Part shown: positions 49,301 to 62,500 of the stretch, one piece after another
How positions within the stretch are numbered: the first letter of the stretch is position 1
Layout: each line of letters begins with the position of its first letter
NCBI GenBank assembly: GCA_948470475.1
Contig: OX419335.1
Span: 21,417,999 to 21,481,998, forward strand
Length of the DNA: 64,000 bases
Source: Galaxea fascicularis
Taxonomy: Eukaryota; Cnidaria; Anthozoa; Scleractinia; Euphylliidae
Direction: 5' to 3'
The notes under the pieces: generated by a model
What the model was told of the DNA's origin: nothing
The model's database searches: none
The model's input: only the letters and a program-made list of their open reading frames with translations
Program-made: the position numbers and the translations under genes

Positions 49301-52300
49301 TTGTTTTTGTAGTTGCCCATAAATTAGTCGAAACTTTTGATTGACCGGATTATCCTGCCGAAAAAAGTGTGTTTTTCTTGGGTTTTGTGGCAATTAAGCG
49401 TACAAAAACATGAAACAAAGAAACTGTCGAGTTTCATAAACATCTACATATATTAACTACGGCTATATTAACCTGGAATCAGGCTGTAAACGTTTCGATG
49501 GTTAACCCTTTAGCGAGCATCGACGCAAGAGAACATAAAAGCGATGTTAAACTTGAGCCTGATCGAGTGATTAAAGTTGGTTCTGAGTTAATAGTTCCCA
49601 AACATGTTTGGAAACCAAGCGCATTAAAATTCATGAATCAGACACGCCGTCTAAAGCACAGGTAACTGGCAGTTCTACGATCAGTAGGCCTTGCGTTAGA
49701 ATTCGGCCTATAAACCGTATGATTCATACGATGAAATCCTCAATCCTCTACGAAGAAAATACAAGTGACAAATGGGATATTTCCTGGTATATCACGAGAA
49801 ACCTTTGCATGACTATTTTATACCATGTCATGGAAAATAAATAGATGTACAATCAGTGCGATGCACGACCGGGGAACGGTTCGATGGAATACCGACGAAT
49901 ATACAACGGCTATCCTGCATTGTGATTGGCTGATCGAAAACAGCAGCGCAGTATTTGGCCCTTACAATTCCGGTTTGCTCCCAGGTGGCAATAACTGAAT
50001 TAGTCAAGATGATTTGTTTCTGGTGTAAGCGAACTCCGGCCAACATGTTTTTCATCTGAACACATTTGCTTTGTTAGTACTTTTAGCTACAACGGCTGCG
50101 TCCACAAGTGCGCCTAGTGTAACTGCCCAACTTCAAATTAATGAAACCTGATCGAATTATGCCGAAAATATCATAGACAAAGCTTCACCGCTGAATGATC
50201 ACATGGCCTCTCTAAAAGGCTGTTCATATTCTCTATTTTGTAGATCTATGGTACTGCTGTTGGGTGAAGGGCAGAGAATAAAACAAGTTAATCGATTTTT
50301 CAATTGGCTCTGCTTGATATAAAAAGACACACTTTTCAACAATGCCCATAATATCAATAGTCCTCATGAAAGGATTTTCCCCGGCCCTTACACTCTTCTT
50401 ATCCTTCGCCAATTTTTCCCGTGTTTGAACAAAAAAGCTTATATATTGGGAGATGTACCGTCATCTTTACAACACCTTGACGGCTGTAAACTGCTAAAAG
50501 TATATCGCTCCTTTCAAGATCCTTATCTCCATAGTTTAAGGAGTGAGGAGGTCTTGAAATCATTAATGATATCTTACCACACCATTGGTGTTTAGCGACG
50601 AGCAAAGCGGCTAGCTGATAAATAACAGCTTTATCAGATGCCGGGGCAGGCAAAATGAAGGCGAATTGAATCACACGTTACCGTCAATGAATCTAACTTT
50701 TCCCACCCAAGAATAACATTTAACTCGGGGGAAAATTATCATTATACCGAAGATTAATTACTGAAAATGCTTTTTTTTTTTCTATTGTAATAGATATGGC
50801 AGACCCCCGGTAAAAAGAAGACAAATTTAATCAGCATTGGCTGGAGAACTGTGCTGAAATCGGAAGCGGAGGTTTAAATTTAGCCCTATAATTATGTCTA
50901 ATCATCTTGCCACACCATAATAAAATCTGTCCTCTGTTTTTAAAGACATCTGCTCAACTCTGATAAACTATACATGTATTTCACAGATGTGACAGAAACG
51001 ATGCCAATTATAACCTTAAAATGCGCAATACAACTCCGGCTGCAAGGATCAGACAACCAAGCTGGAGGCCGGGGGCGCGCACAATGAAGCTGTGTTTCTA
51101 GGGCGCATTTTTAAAATCCCTGGGAACAAAGATGTTAAATTTTGTCAAACCATACTATTTGTGCTTAGGTGAGGATAGGTGAATTCTGCCCTCGAAAACT
51201 TTGAATCAGTTTATAGTTCAACACCTGGATGCATGTTTGAGCAAGCCCCACAAAACTTTGCAACGTGACTTGTAATACCTTAACTTAGTGTGCCAGGCCA
51301 TGCATCGTCTTTAAATTAGTGGATGGTTCCAGAATTGCAAGCAATTTGTGAAAGGCCAAAATAGCAATATTCTTGTTTTTATAACAAAAATTGTCTTCAT
51401 ACTAGATCATTATAATGTTCCTGTAGATTGAACTTTGGTGAAATCCAAGTTGGGAATGTACCTGTTATTTCAAGAAGCCCCTTCTCTAATATGGAAACGA
51501 AATTACAGCTCATCTTGGCCAATATTCCCTAGGAAAACAGTCCAAGGAAATAAAAGCTTCGATAATTTTTTTACCTAACAACTGTAACTACAAGGAAATT
51601 CTGTTTCCTCATCCTTCAGTGCACAAATTGAACTTTTTTGTAGTTAGACCACTGTTCAAGTAAAAAGTAGGCCTTGAGAAAATTCCTCGCGGAAATAAAG
51701 TCGAGTTTGGTAGCTGTATGATTTGAACCCCCCTACGTTAATATCACATGACCGTCTTTATTGACCCATTGGGCAACGAGGTTGAGAGCAGGTAGGACTA
51801 TTGCAGGAACTCACGTTTTCAACTCGTGGCGAGGAGATTATTGCTGCCGTTCCAAAGTGTGTGAGCCGCTTAAACTCGCTGATTTGATGGGGAAATTAAT
51901 CAGAAAAAAAGGTAGCCAGTACTTTTCAGTAGGCAACATTGCGGTTTTTTCTCTCTCTCTCTTTTTTCCGGTTTCCGGCACTTTCAAAATCTCCCCCACC
52001 CCGCTTTACTCGATCAGAGATTTCTCGCACCTGTATCCCGACTTCAATTCTCGTTTTACGTCTTTTGTGAGAGCCCAGTGGCTAGTACTGAACCTCTCTA
52101 AGGCACGGCTCTACAGAGAGGACCTGGGAAAAAAAAGCGACACCACTTCAAGTTTTAAGCTGATACACCTGTAAACCGTCATTCCCTACAATTTTTCAAA
52201 ACAACTGGATCTCCTGAAATGTGCCCCAGTTATCAGACTCGTCTCGTCTCAAAAAGATTACGCCCGATGGAGGTGGTTCCTCACTGTTTTATCTTTTTGT

Positions 52301-54324
52301 GGAAATTGGTCGCAGCTTTTCTTTGACGTTTTCCATCTCTTCTCTTTTGTTGTTGTTGCTGGTGATGATGTCAACGATACCCTTTCGGTTTAAAAACGAT
52401 CAGCATTGGAGCAGAGCATTGTGGTGTCGCATGTCATTTAACTAATGAACCAACGCATCAGGGACGTTGCAGGTAAAGATTTCAACAGCTCACGATACTG
52501 GTTTGGAGAACAAAAGTGACACTGATGCCAACAATAATATCAGTTATGGCGATAAAATTAGTAAAACAGATAGTATTACGCTAGAACTTACAGCAAGTGG
52601 ACCAGGTTGGAGAAAAGCACTGTTCTCTATATGTCACCCATCCCCACCCCCCACCCCCTTCCAAAAAAAAGAAGAAGAAAGAGAGAAGTCCAAAACTCCG
52701 ACGGTTGCAGCTAACAATCACGTATCGGGGATGCGCAATGGTGACATCTGGACTAGAGAAAACTAGCTATATCTGATCTAGGCAGCGAAAGAGTTAAACA
52801 AACTTTTACTTTATTAAACGGTTGTTTTGATAGTTCAGGTTTGTTGACAAAAATTTTGCAATAATTTGTCAAATTCAGTTCATTTCAACATAACCAAATA
52901 CAAGACATGTCAAACAATAAAAAGATAACCTGTGTTTATTTTTTCTTTATCAAATGACTAATTAGATTTCTATTACCTGGCTTAATGTGGACATAGAAGC
53001 TTGTATGACATAAAGCATAATGCCACAAACATCACATTTTCTCGGAGGTAGACTGAAAACCCATGGTTTCAACAAGATGAACGGCTTTTTCCATGCTATG
53101 AAGGAGTTTAATGTATTCGTAACTTTCAGGTACACGATAGAGGAAAAAAGGAACATGTTTACGTGCCTAGGAAGGTCTTGAAGTTGAAAGGATATCAACG
53201 AGCCGTAATCCCAGTGCCTCATTTTTAATGCCAATCGTTCAAAGTCGCCTAATTCAAAAGACAAATTTAATTAACATGCTAAAAGCACTCAAGTGCTCAC
53301 GGAGCTAAGGTTTCTCCAGTCACGTTCTCAGCTCCCATTAAATGAATCATGGCCTTATCTAAATCCGACCGACATTTCGTTGCCGCTAATGATTCGTTGC
53401 ATGCCGCTACAGTTTTCACTGACCACGAGATAAAGAGTCATCAGTAAACCATTTTGTGTCATTGATACACCAAGTACAATGACTGCATGTGTTCACAGAA
53501 TGTAGGACCCTTATTTTGAGGGAAAAAGGGCGTTGATGCCTGGTTAGCTGTCTTACAAATTAGTAAGGAAAGCGTTGGTATAGCTGAATAGATTGTACCC
53601 CCTTGCGCTGCTTGCGCAATGCAGTGGCACTTACATAGAGATGAATATTAGGTACAGGGTGACGTATTTTGGAATAAAATATCTAGAACTTGACCTCCGT
53701 TCAGGTATATTTCCGAAACATGTCTTCAAACAAGGTAACTTTGGAAGTGGGCAAGACTAACGTATGTGCATGTGTACACAAAGAGGGGGTGGGGGCATCT
53801 CTTTCTCTTTGTAGTGATTTGATATATAAAGACGGAAAAGACAGTCACGAGCTAGATGACACTGTTGTTGCGATTTATTACAGAGAAAAGGTTAACATGT
53901 AATTTTGTATCGTGGCCATTCCAGATTGATTGCGTAAGATAAATTTCAGACAAACCCTTTTCAAGTACGACACCCTGCTCATCATAAAATCTTCCAACTT
54001 TGACAGTAGGAATCTAAATAATTTCGCCCTATTGAAGCCGTTGAGTGTAATCACCACAGACGCAAACCACGTAATGAACTGTCGAAAATTCGCTGCGCGC
54101 TGGAAAGTGCGGGTAAGTGTGGTTACATTTTTTTCTCCTCATTGGTCGAAAGAAGACAGATGGCGCCGACCAATCACAGAGTGAAGAAAATTATAACTTA
54201 AGTGAAAGAGAATTTCTCTTGGTACAATTAAAAATGATGCTTTAAACCGTTTAATAAGCGGTTTTTGTCAAGCGGTTTTTTTTTTTTCATATTTAAAGCC
54301 GTTGCATAAAAAGACAACAGTTTG
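46301..54324. other. Gene-poor stretch, nothing recognised
   Basis: About 8 kb with short overlapping open frames only; the longest (51761-52174) begins at a non-ATG codon and has no domain. CpG frequency looks ordinary. No RNA gene or element termini were recognised. The 3' UTR of the GPCR must start here but no strong AATAAA was found nearby. Confidence 0.35.
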
Positions 54325-54330
54325 TTTATT
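54325..54330 (-). terminator. Candidate polyadenylation signal (minus strand)
   Basis: TTTATT on the plus strand is AATAAA on the minus strand, 262 bases beyond the stop codon of the coiled-coil gene. Confidence 0.35.
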
Positions 54331-54591
54331 TTGTGTAAATAAGAAATCCAGGAAGCTTCAGCTATGCTACCGCCTGTGCTTTGAGTGGCTACATATCACA
54401 CACATAACCTAGATTTTTTTTTTTTTTTTTTTACAGTTCGGAGCTATCGGTTTGAACTCTTTTCTCCTTCGGCGATTGAGCCACGTGAAGCATCGCGCCC
54501 TATCCAGGGGCTTTCCTTAAGAATTCAAGCCCAACCAGTGTTCCTCTATTCAATCAAATCACCTCGACGCTCATATGCATGCAGCTTTATA

Positions 54592-55014
54592 TCAGCTTGG
54601 GAGAGCCGAGCTTCTATTCAAGTCATGCAGCTCGTTTAGACTGTTTCTCAGCTTCTTTGTCTGTCCACGGATCCCTTTAAAATCTTCCTGAGTTCGAGTT
54701 ACGAACTCTCTAATCTCCTTCAAATCATCCTCGCATCTCACTAAATGGTTCTCAACAGCCTTTCGTTCCTCATCAACAGTTTTCAAAAGTTTCTCTGGAA
54801 GTTTTCCGCCTTCAAATTTCTTGACAGCATCCATAAATTCTCGCGATCTGCTCCTGAGTAATGGCGCAGGTTTGGATCCAGAGTTCTTTAGGACAGGTAT
54901 TTGAGAAGCATTTCTCCTGTTCGTATTGGGACTGCTAATTGGAGTCTCTTTAAGGTCGGTATTTTGAGTTGTTGCCGATGAAGGCAGTTTCCGAGACTGG
55001 GAAAAAAAGCTCAT
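54592..55014 (-). CDS. Small coiled-coil protein, unidentified
   Basis: From the first in-frame ATG (55012-55014) the product is 140 residues starting MSFFSQSRKLP. Residues 1-55 are Ser/Thr/Asn/Pro-rich and likely unstructured. From about 57 (REFMDAVKKFEGG) to 131 the sequence is strongly helical and charged (DEERKAVENHL, CEDDLKEIREFV, TKKLRNSLNELH), fitting a coiled coil. The frame stays open upstream to a TAA near 55150 without another ATG. The upstream codons also read like protein (CRSKDCKITKKL, AAHHIYADLEP), and a TTCACTTCTTCAG acceptor-like site sits just before them, so this may be the last exon of a longer gene. The family is unknown to me. It faces away from CRYZ, 1.5 kb from that start. 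Composition and length make a real gene likely; its 5' end is uncertain. Confidence 0.6.
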   Translation of the reverse strand: MSFFSQSRKLPSSATTQNTDLKETPISSPNTNRRNASQIPVLKNSGSKPAPLLRSRSREFMDAVKKFEGGKLPEKLLKTVDEERKAVENHLVRCEDDLKEIREFVTRTQEDFKGIRGQTKKLRNSLNELHDLNRSSALPS

Positions 55015-55722
55015 GACTTCAGGCACGGCCGGTTCAAGGTCGGCGTATATATGATGAGCTGCGTTTTGCTTCACTAACTTCTTCGTTATCTTACAGTCTT
55101 TCGATCGGCAACTGAAGAAGTGAATGAATCTGCCAGTGTAAAGTTATAGATCATCCTTTAGTAAAAGGTCGTTGCCTAACTGATAAATTTGTACCACTAC
55201 TAAGATTTACTTCCCTTAGTCAGCGACATGATAAACTCTTTCAGTCGCAGTGCTTTTGTTGCGCGCATCACGATTCTTAAGCCTTTGTCAAACAAACTTG
55301 TTTTTAATTAAGTCATCTAGATCACCGTTATTACACAGAATTATAACATACCTTGAGATCAACTGTAACAGCAATTGTTGTCGACGTCAATGGAGCTTCA
55401 AAGACGTTCCAGAAACATGTAGACTTGCTTTGTTTTAATTGCTATTCCTACCACCAGCCGAATTAGTGCTGAAATCACTGTTATACGGGACACGCTTAAT
55501 TGGGTATTGAATAAGACATCAATTAAAAGACGCAGGGCTTGCATAACTTATTTTAAGTACCTGCAAACAAGTCTTCACATTCTAATGGGTCCACTATATA
55601 GAATAATTATGTTGTTGTATGCTCTCCGAAGTAATTGAAATGTTGGGATTTGAGCGAGCAGAAGCATTTTCCCCGTCTGCATTGAAGCTTAAAACCGAAG
55701 CTGCGCAACAACCATCGCCTCA
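55015..55722. other. Spacer between divergent genes
   Basis: Lies between the minus-strand coiled-coil gene and CRYZ. It probably holds the coiled-coil gene's 5' end. A short ATG frame (MSLTK...) on the minus strand near 55229 is followed by a GTAAAT donor-like site, but its phase does not fit the downstream acceptor, so I do not join them. Confidence 0.35.
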
Positions 55723-55760
55723 CCCCCCCCCCTTCCCCCCCTTCCCCCCCTTCCCCCCCC
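55723..55760 (-). repeat. C-tract array, G-quadruplex motif on the minus strand
   Basis: Four C runs of 10, 7, 7 and 8 are separated only by TT, followed by an (AC)5 run. On the minus strand this is a textbook four-tract G-quadruplex motif with two-base loops; the plus strand could form an i-motif. It lies about 0.8 kb upstream of CRYZ and 0.7 kb upstream of the coiled-coil frame. Confidence 0.85.
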
Positions 55761-55899
55761 ACACACACACCCCGGGACTAGGCGACACATCGGCACAGTG
55801 GTAAAACACATATAGCAGTGTTTATAGTAAAAGCGGCTAATTTCTATTTGTAGGCTTGTACAAGGCTAGAGTCGAAGCAGTTCCTCCACTATGGGGACA

Positions 55900-55931
55900 G
55901 CGTCCCCAAAAACCATGGTTTTTGGGGACGC
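55900..55931. repeat. Perfect 32-bp palindrome
   Basis: GCGTCCCCAAAAACCA is followed directly by its exact reverse complement, with no spacer. GGGGACA just ahead of it can also pair with the first GTCCCC. It could extrude as a cruciform, or it may be the centre of a decayed foldback element. Confidence 0.85.
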
Positions 55932-56541
55932 AGCCTCAAAATTAGAGACGTTTGTCGGGATTTTGAGCCATGTTTCAAGGTCCATAACTTGGTCTCTGTT
56001 CAACCTAAAAGAATCAAACTTGGTCAAACGATTAAACTCAATGCTATCTTTCATGTGATGGTGTCAATTTATCGATTACTTAAAATTTGAAACTCGCCCC
56101 AATTCCCTTTTGAATTTCGGAATGGCCAATCGCACAGCACATTAGCTTGGCTCAGTCAGTCTGTCTTAGCGCTGACTACTGGTCCTACAGTTCACTCTCA
56201 GATATAGGCATCTCACGCTAGGCTTTTGTTTTCATCAATGCTTGCACTCCCTTTCTTGCCGATTATCGAGAGCACAAGCCATCAACAACATTTCGGAGTA
56301 ATTCGCCTGCTGTAAACGGGACAGCGACCGAGGGGAACTTGGACCTACGGTAGTTGCATTACTTCACCGCTCACAGCAGCTCACAGCCGAATGGGAGACT
56401 GGGTATTTTGGTCACACAATCAAAGGTGTTTTGTGTGGTGTCACGATCCGATACACTGTTTGATAGTGTGCTTAGAAAATCATTACAAAGTGGCGTTCTA
56501 AGCTCTCTACACTTGTAAAAGCTATTTTGCGTTAGCACATC

Positions 56542-59500
56542 ATGAAGACAATGAGGGCAATTCGTGTTTCTTCTTTTGGTGGACCAGAAGTTTTGAAACT
56601 CCTCATCGATGTACCCGTCCCTCATGTTTCCAGCGGGCAGGTAGAAGTTTGATTTTGCATACTTTCTCATATGGCAACTAATATTATGATACACACGCTA
56701 ACAGCTAAAAAACATTCATCTATTATTATATTCTATGACATCATTATTTATGTTTCCTAGTTATGGCCAATGGGTGCTAGAATGCTATACATTTATACAC
56801 TTTAATTATAAAGATTGTATATGCAGATGTATTGAGACATTTTCTGGATATGAAGAAATGATACACTTGAACTGAATAAAATGAAAATTGAATTTAAAAT
56901 TAGGAGTTAGAAGTCATACAGATATGACTTTATCAATTTATCATGAAACCTAAGCATGGTATTTGCGTGAGGCATCTCTTGGGTCTAATACATGACATAC
57001 CCTTGAAAGCCACATGTAGCCACTCGCTTTAAGAGATGAGTGGAGACCAGTCGGGTGGCTGTGCCACCCCACCCCTAGGATTTCCTGATTTCAGGCAAAC
57101 ACTACAACCTCATTCCCAGGGTCCTCTCCTTCCTGTCCCCTGAGGTTGCAGGAGAGGATCCTGGGAATGAGGTTGCAAACACTGATGATCTGTAAGGGCT
57201 ATTGATAAGTAAATGTAAATATACACATGTGGCTCATGATGCATTGTACTTTCTACAGTTTTGGTTGACATTGTGAGTAAAACTGTTTAAAACCACTCTA
57301 TAGCTAGTTGTGTGGTACAAACAAACAAGACCCATGTCTTGAGAAGCAGTCACTTGTAACTGAACAATACATTGGGGTACCCACCATGCAATCTTTGCCA
57401 ATAAAAATTCTGAACAGTCTTGAGCTGTATCATTTAACAATTATGTCAACTAAGCATTTACTGAATGGAATAGAACCTGGCTCCTTTCTGTTCAACAACA
57501 GTCAACATGTTTTTATTCACAGGTAGACCATTCTATTTGTATTCATGAGGACAACCATGTGATATAACAATTTGCTATTTGATCTCATATATTTAACTGT
57601 AATTAAGCAATGGCTGATATTGCCTTGTATGATAATGACTGGTGTCTCGTATTTACTTGGTTTTATACAGGTGGTTGTTAAAATAGGAGCGGCTGGTGTT
57701 AATCCTGTGGAAACCTACATTAGATCTGGAGCCTATGCCAGGAAACCATCCCTTCCCTATACACCAGGCACAGATGGAGCTGGAGTGGTTCACAGCGTGG
57801 GTGAGGGTGTGAAACAAGTGAAAGTGAGTTACAGATTATAGGTTCAGTGATTCCCTGAAATCCAGTAATTGGGGATCCTTATGCAATGTCCATATATGCT
57901 AGTTGTGGATATGATTTCAACTGCACACACTTGACTTGTGACATTTTTCTAGTATTTATTGCACTGAACATGCAATGTCAATTTGTAATGTTAATGTTAA
58001 TTACAATGTTAATTTGTCAATTTGTATTAGTGTGTCAGTGACCTATTATTGGCCCTGAACTACAGACCTGTTGTTATATTTTGCACAAATTGCTATTGAA
58101 CTAAAAATATGACGTTTTAGCCATGTACCCCACATCCCCTCGTCCAAAAAGGTGTTTGTGATTATATTCTTCAACTTTTGAAGATATACATGTAATAAGA
58201 TGTTCATACAGTACAGTCGAACCTCGATTATCCGGACCTCGATTATCCGGACTATTCGATTATCCGGACTTTTTTCTCTGGTCCCAATTTTTTCATGAAT
58301 ATTAATTAGTTGTGATCTTGAAAACTCAAAGTCGCAAAAAGCCCAATAATCCTTTCAAAAGACTGTTGAAACAGCATAATCTATCCTGTGCACTTTTCAA
58401 AATTCATAAGTGCAACAAGACAAAGAAATATTCTAATGCGTTCAGCTGATATATACATACAGGCTGTGTAGATTTCACATTCAAATGATGTTTTCTTTGC
58501 TGTATACCTTTTGTTTACATGTCTATCTCATTAATATTCATATTTTCGATTATCGGAACTCTCGATTATCCGGACTATTTACCAAGGTCCTGACGAGTCC
58601 GGATAATCGAGGTTTGACTGTACCCCATTTATAGAAGTCCAAACCCTCTTAATCCAATTTGCCTGTTGAAGTTACAGTTGCTGTATTTAATGTTTAATTT
58701 GTGTGCACAATATTCTTTTCCACCAGGAAGGAGACTGGGTATATGTGTGTGGAAGTATATCAGGAACATATGCTGAGTATGCTCTGTGTAATGCCCACAG
58801 CGTCCATCCATTACCTGGCAACATTTCCTTCAGTCAAGGAGCTGCAATCCATGTGCCATATTATACAGCTTATAGGGCACTTTTCCAGAGGTATGCCCGT
58901 GATGGGTGGGGTATACGTACTGGTGATAATTATGGTGCTTGCACTGACTTTGGAATAAGTGTAGTCAGTTTAGTGAATCTAGTTCCAGTGTTTTATCTCC
59001 TTTTATATGTATATTTTCAGATTTCTTATATAGCTTTTTGAGTTTTGCATACTTTTACCTTTATTTTTTTTATTTTTTTATTTATTTATGCAGGACTACT
59101 GTTGATAGCAGTTTTAATGGTCATCCTGTAAATATGTTATTATTATTATTATTATTATATTATTATTATGGATATCATGTCACTATGCTGATGGCAATGA
59201 TTGTTACATGTATAATTAATGCTGGTGACAAAAGAGATGGCAGTAATGGTTGGGATTACTGTTGATTATAAGTATGATCTTAATTTTAATGCCAGTGAGG
59301 GTGACTATTATGAATATGATCAATGTTGTTATTGCTTGCATGATTAAAAACAATATACACTGTTAACAACAAGTTACATTGTACTGTGATGTTTATTTTT
59401 GATTATAAGTATGATCTTAATTTTAATGCCAGTGAGGGTGACTATTATAAATATGATCAATGTTGTTATTGCTTGCAAAATTAAAAACAATATACACTGT

Positions 59501-62500
59501 TAACAACATTACATTGTACTGTGATGTTTATTTTTATTTGCTGAAGTTAATTGTATTGTACATTACATGCAGGCTGCAAGCCAAGGCAGGGGAGACAGTT
59601 TTGATCCATGGAGCAAGTGGCGGGGTAATAAATTATATGCAAAGCTACAGCATGTCAATTATTATTCATTCCTAATGGCTAAGAATAAGCTCACATTTTA
59701 TTTAGTGCTTACAGTCCAACAATATTGATCAGCTCACAGCACACTTCCATGTAATATACATGTATGTATGCTGAAATGGCACATATAGGTCAAACCAATG
59801 ATTTCAGGGTTCTCAATAGAACTTTCAACAGCTATTGCTGTGCTATTTTCAGCCGTAACATTGATGTAAAATTTTGGCCTGTAAGCCTCCTACTGGTTGA
59901 GGGCCTTTAATACAGCCAGGTGTTATGGGTAATACAGGTTCAGAACCCTGAATTTCCACCCCATGCATTTACAACCTAGGTCAAAGAAACCTAGGAGGCT
60001 CTATTTGTCACTTGGCATGGAAAGGATTACTAGCATTGCTCTGTAATTTTACAATGTAGCCCAAGGCAATTAATGTATGTTTAATTGTTAATCAGCCAAC
60101 TAAATAATACAAAGCAGTGGTTTGTTGAGATCAGGCAAACATAGGGGGTGATGCATGGTTCAGGGTGGGTTTTAGAGGCTAAAATGGGATTTTAACATTA
60201 TTTTTGTCTTAATTTAAGTTAATCAGGTTAGAAGAAAGATTTTCGTAACACTGTAATAATTGAAATTCAGGTTGGCTTAGCAGCTGTGCAGTTGGCAAGT
60301 GCTTATGGGATGAAGGTTATAGGGACTGCAGGGACAACTGAAGGTGAAAATGCAGTGAAGCAAGCTGGGGCTTCCCTGGTGTTCAACCATAGACAGGATG
60401 GATATGTTCAACAGATTCTGGTGGGGTTAAACTATCATTTTGTTTTTAGTTTATGCAAAATAATTTGTTATGAAGATATTTGAAAATCTGTGGTTGGATT
60501 ATCCTTTATATCAATTCATTTGAGATTTTCAACAAACTCTGGCAACAATTGCAACGTGTACTATATCATTCTGTATTATTTTGAATAGATGACCTGAACT
60601 CAGTTAATCCTTTGCCATGATTTTACATTCTACATAGAATACGTACATTTATGTCAATATTGTGAACGAATGTGTTCTTGGAAATATCCATTATAAATGG
60701 TTGAAATTAAATTCATCTGCTTTGTAAAAAACTCTGGATGATTCAATGTTGAAACTTGATCCAGTACTTTTAATTAACTTTTTGGGGGTGAAAATAATGT
60801 CAGGTGACCTTTGCTGTAGTTGGAGAATCAGTTGAAGTTAGGCTCAGGTTTTTTAATCTTTGTTACTCAAGTGTGTGCAACTGCATGCCACTGACTGGAG
60901 ATACTTTCGTTAATTCATTCTTCTTTTTGTTGTTGTGACAGGATGCAACTGATGGTTGTGGTGCTGATGTTATTGTGGAGATGCTGGCAAATGTCAGTCT
61001 CACAAAAGATCTTGAACTTGTTGCAATAAAGGGCCGCATAGGGGTACAGTGTGCTGATGTTTACAGTTTGTTAGAACAATTTTAGATGACAAAAACTGAG
61101 GTGCCTTGCATTGCAAGGCTCTGCAAATTTGTGGTATTTCTTTTCTCCTCATACAGTGTAACAGTGTCATTCTAGGAATCGTCAATGTTTATACAGAAAC
61201 TTGGCCTGTGCATTTAGTTTGATTTTATTAAAGTTGGTCTGTGGTGCACTAATAAGAATTTAATAAATTTATTGTCAGCTAGCTAGCCTTCATGTTTCCC
61301 AAGTAGTCTGGGAAAAATGTATAAGCAGTATTACTTTGCATTTTCTAAAAACAAAAAGAAGGAAAGGAAAAGTGTAGGACTGCATGTGTGTGCTGCAAGG
61401 TGGTCGTTTTATGACTCAGTGAATTGTTTTGTTCAGAAACTATTGTCAAAATTATCTAAAAAATAGTGTATTTGTTGTTGTTCAATTTTATCCTTGGTTG
61501 AAATATTTTACTTTCCTTTGTTTTGGGGTATTGTATTGTACACTGTGATAAGACGTTTGAAACAAAGGAAATTAAATTTAAACCAAGGATGAAATTAAAC
61601 CACATGATCATATTGAACAGAAAACAAATAGGTACACATTATTAGGGTAGGTGCGTGGGCTACCCACCTACAATTGTACAATGTCTAATTTCTGTGTAAC
61701 TCCATACCTCATAATGCATAGTGAATCAGTACTGTTTCATTTGACAAAAACAATCAAACTGCTGGACATGCATTATCGTAAACGAAAAAGCTACTGATTC
61801 CATAATATAGTACAATGTACACTGTATGGGGGTGTGGGGAAGGGGGGGGGGAAGAGATAATTTTACCTAGAGAAGGTTATGAGGCAGTACACATAGAGTT
61901 AATAATTAAAATGGAAACAAGTAACACCACAGACACTGGGGACTATAAAAATTAATGTTTAACATAAAATTATAAAGTTGCAAATTAATATTTATGATGA
62001 TGTTGGTTAAAAGCAAATGATAATAATAATATAACAAATCGTTGTAGCTGAACATGAGTGCTCTACTAATTGGGAGACTGTAAATCCAATAAACTCTAAA
62101 TCAAATCGAAGCAAATGCTAAAAACGTTATCAATACACTTCACCTCAGTCATTTAGTAACCATAACTTACAACAAAGAACAGTTACTAACAATTTCGTAT
62201 CACTAAAATGATCCCTTAAAGTGCACCTAACCCCAAAATATTTTTTTCGCTTAAATATATCTTTGCACCTGTTCGAAACACATTGAGCCTATTTGCACCT
62301 TTTTAAACCAAATCTTGAGTATTTGTAGGCTATAAAAGTTACGAGCATTAAGTCTTTGTAAAAATGCATGCAAAGCAGTTTGTGACGTCATGTAAGGAAT
62401 AGACCCATGCCCTTTCAAGCTCGGTCGTGGGACAGATGATGGCTAGATTTCGTACGAAATAGTTCTTCCTCTTCTGTATATCTTGATGAAATACATTGTA

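Noticed and set aside
51761..52174. Open frame of 137 codons
   Set aside because: Starts at a non-ATG codon, has no domain and includes a CTCTCTCTCT low-complexity run.
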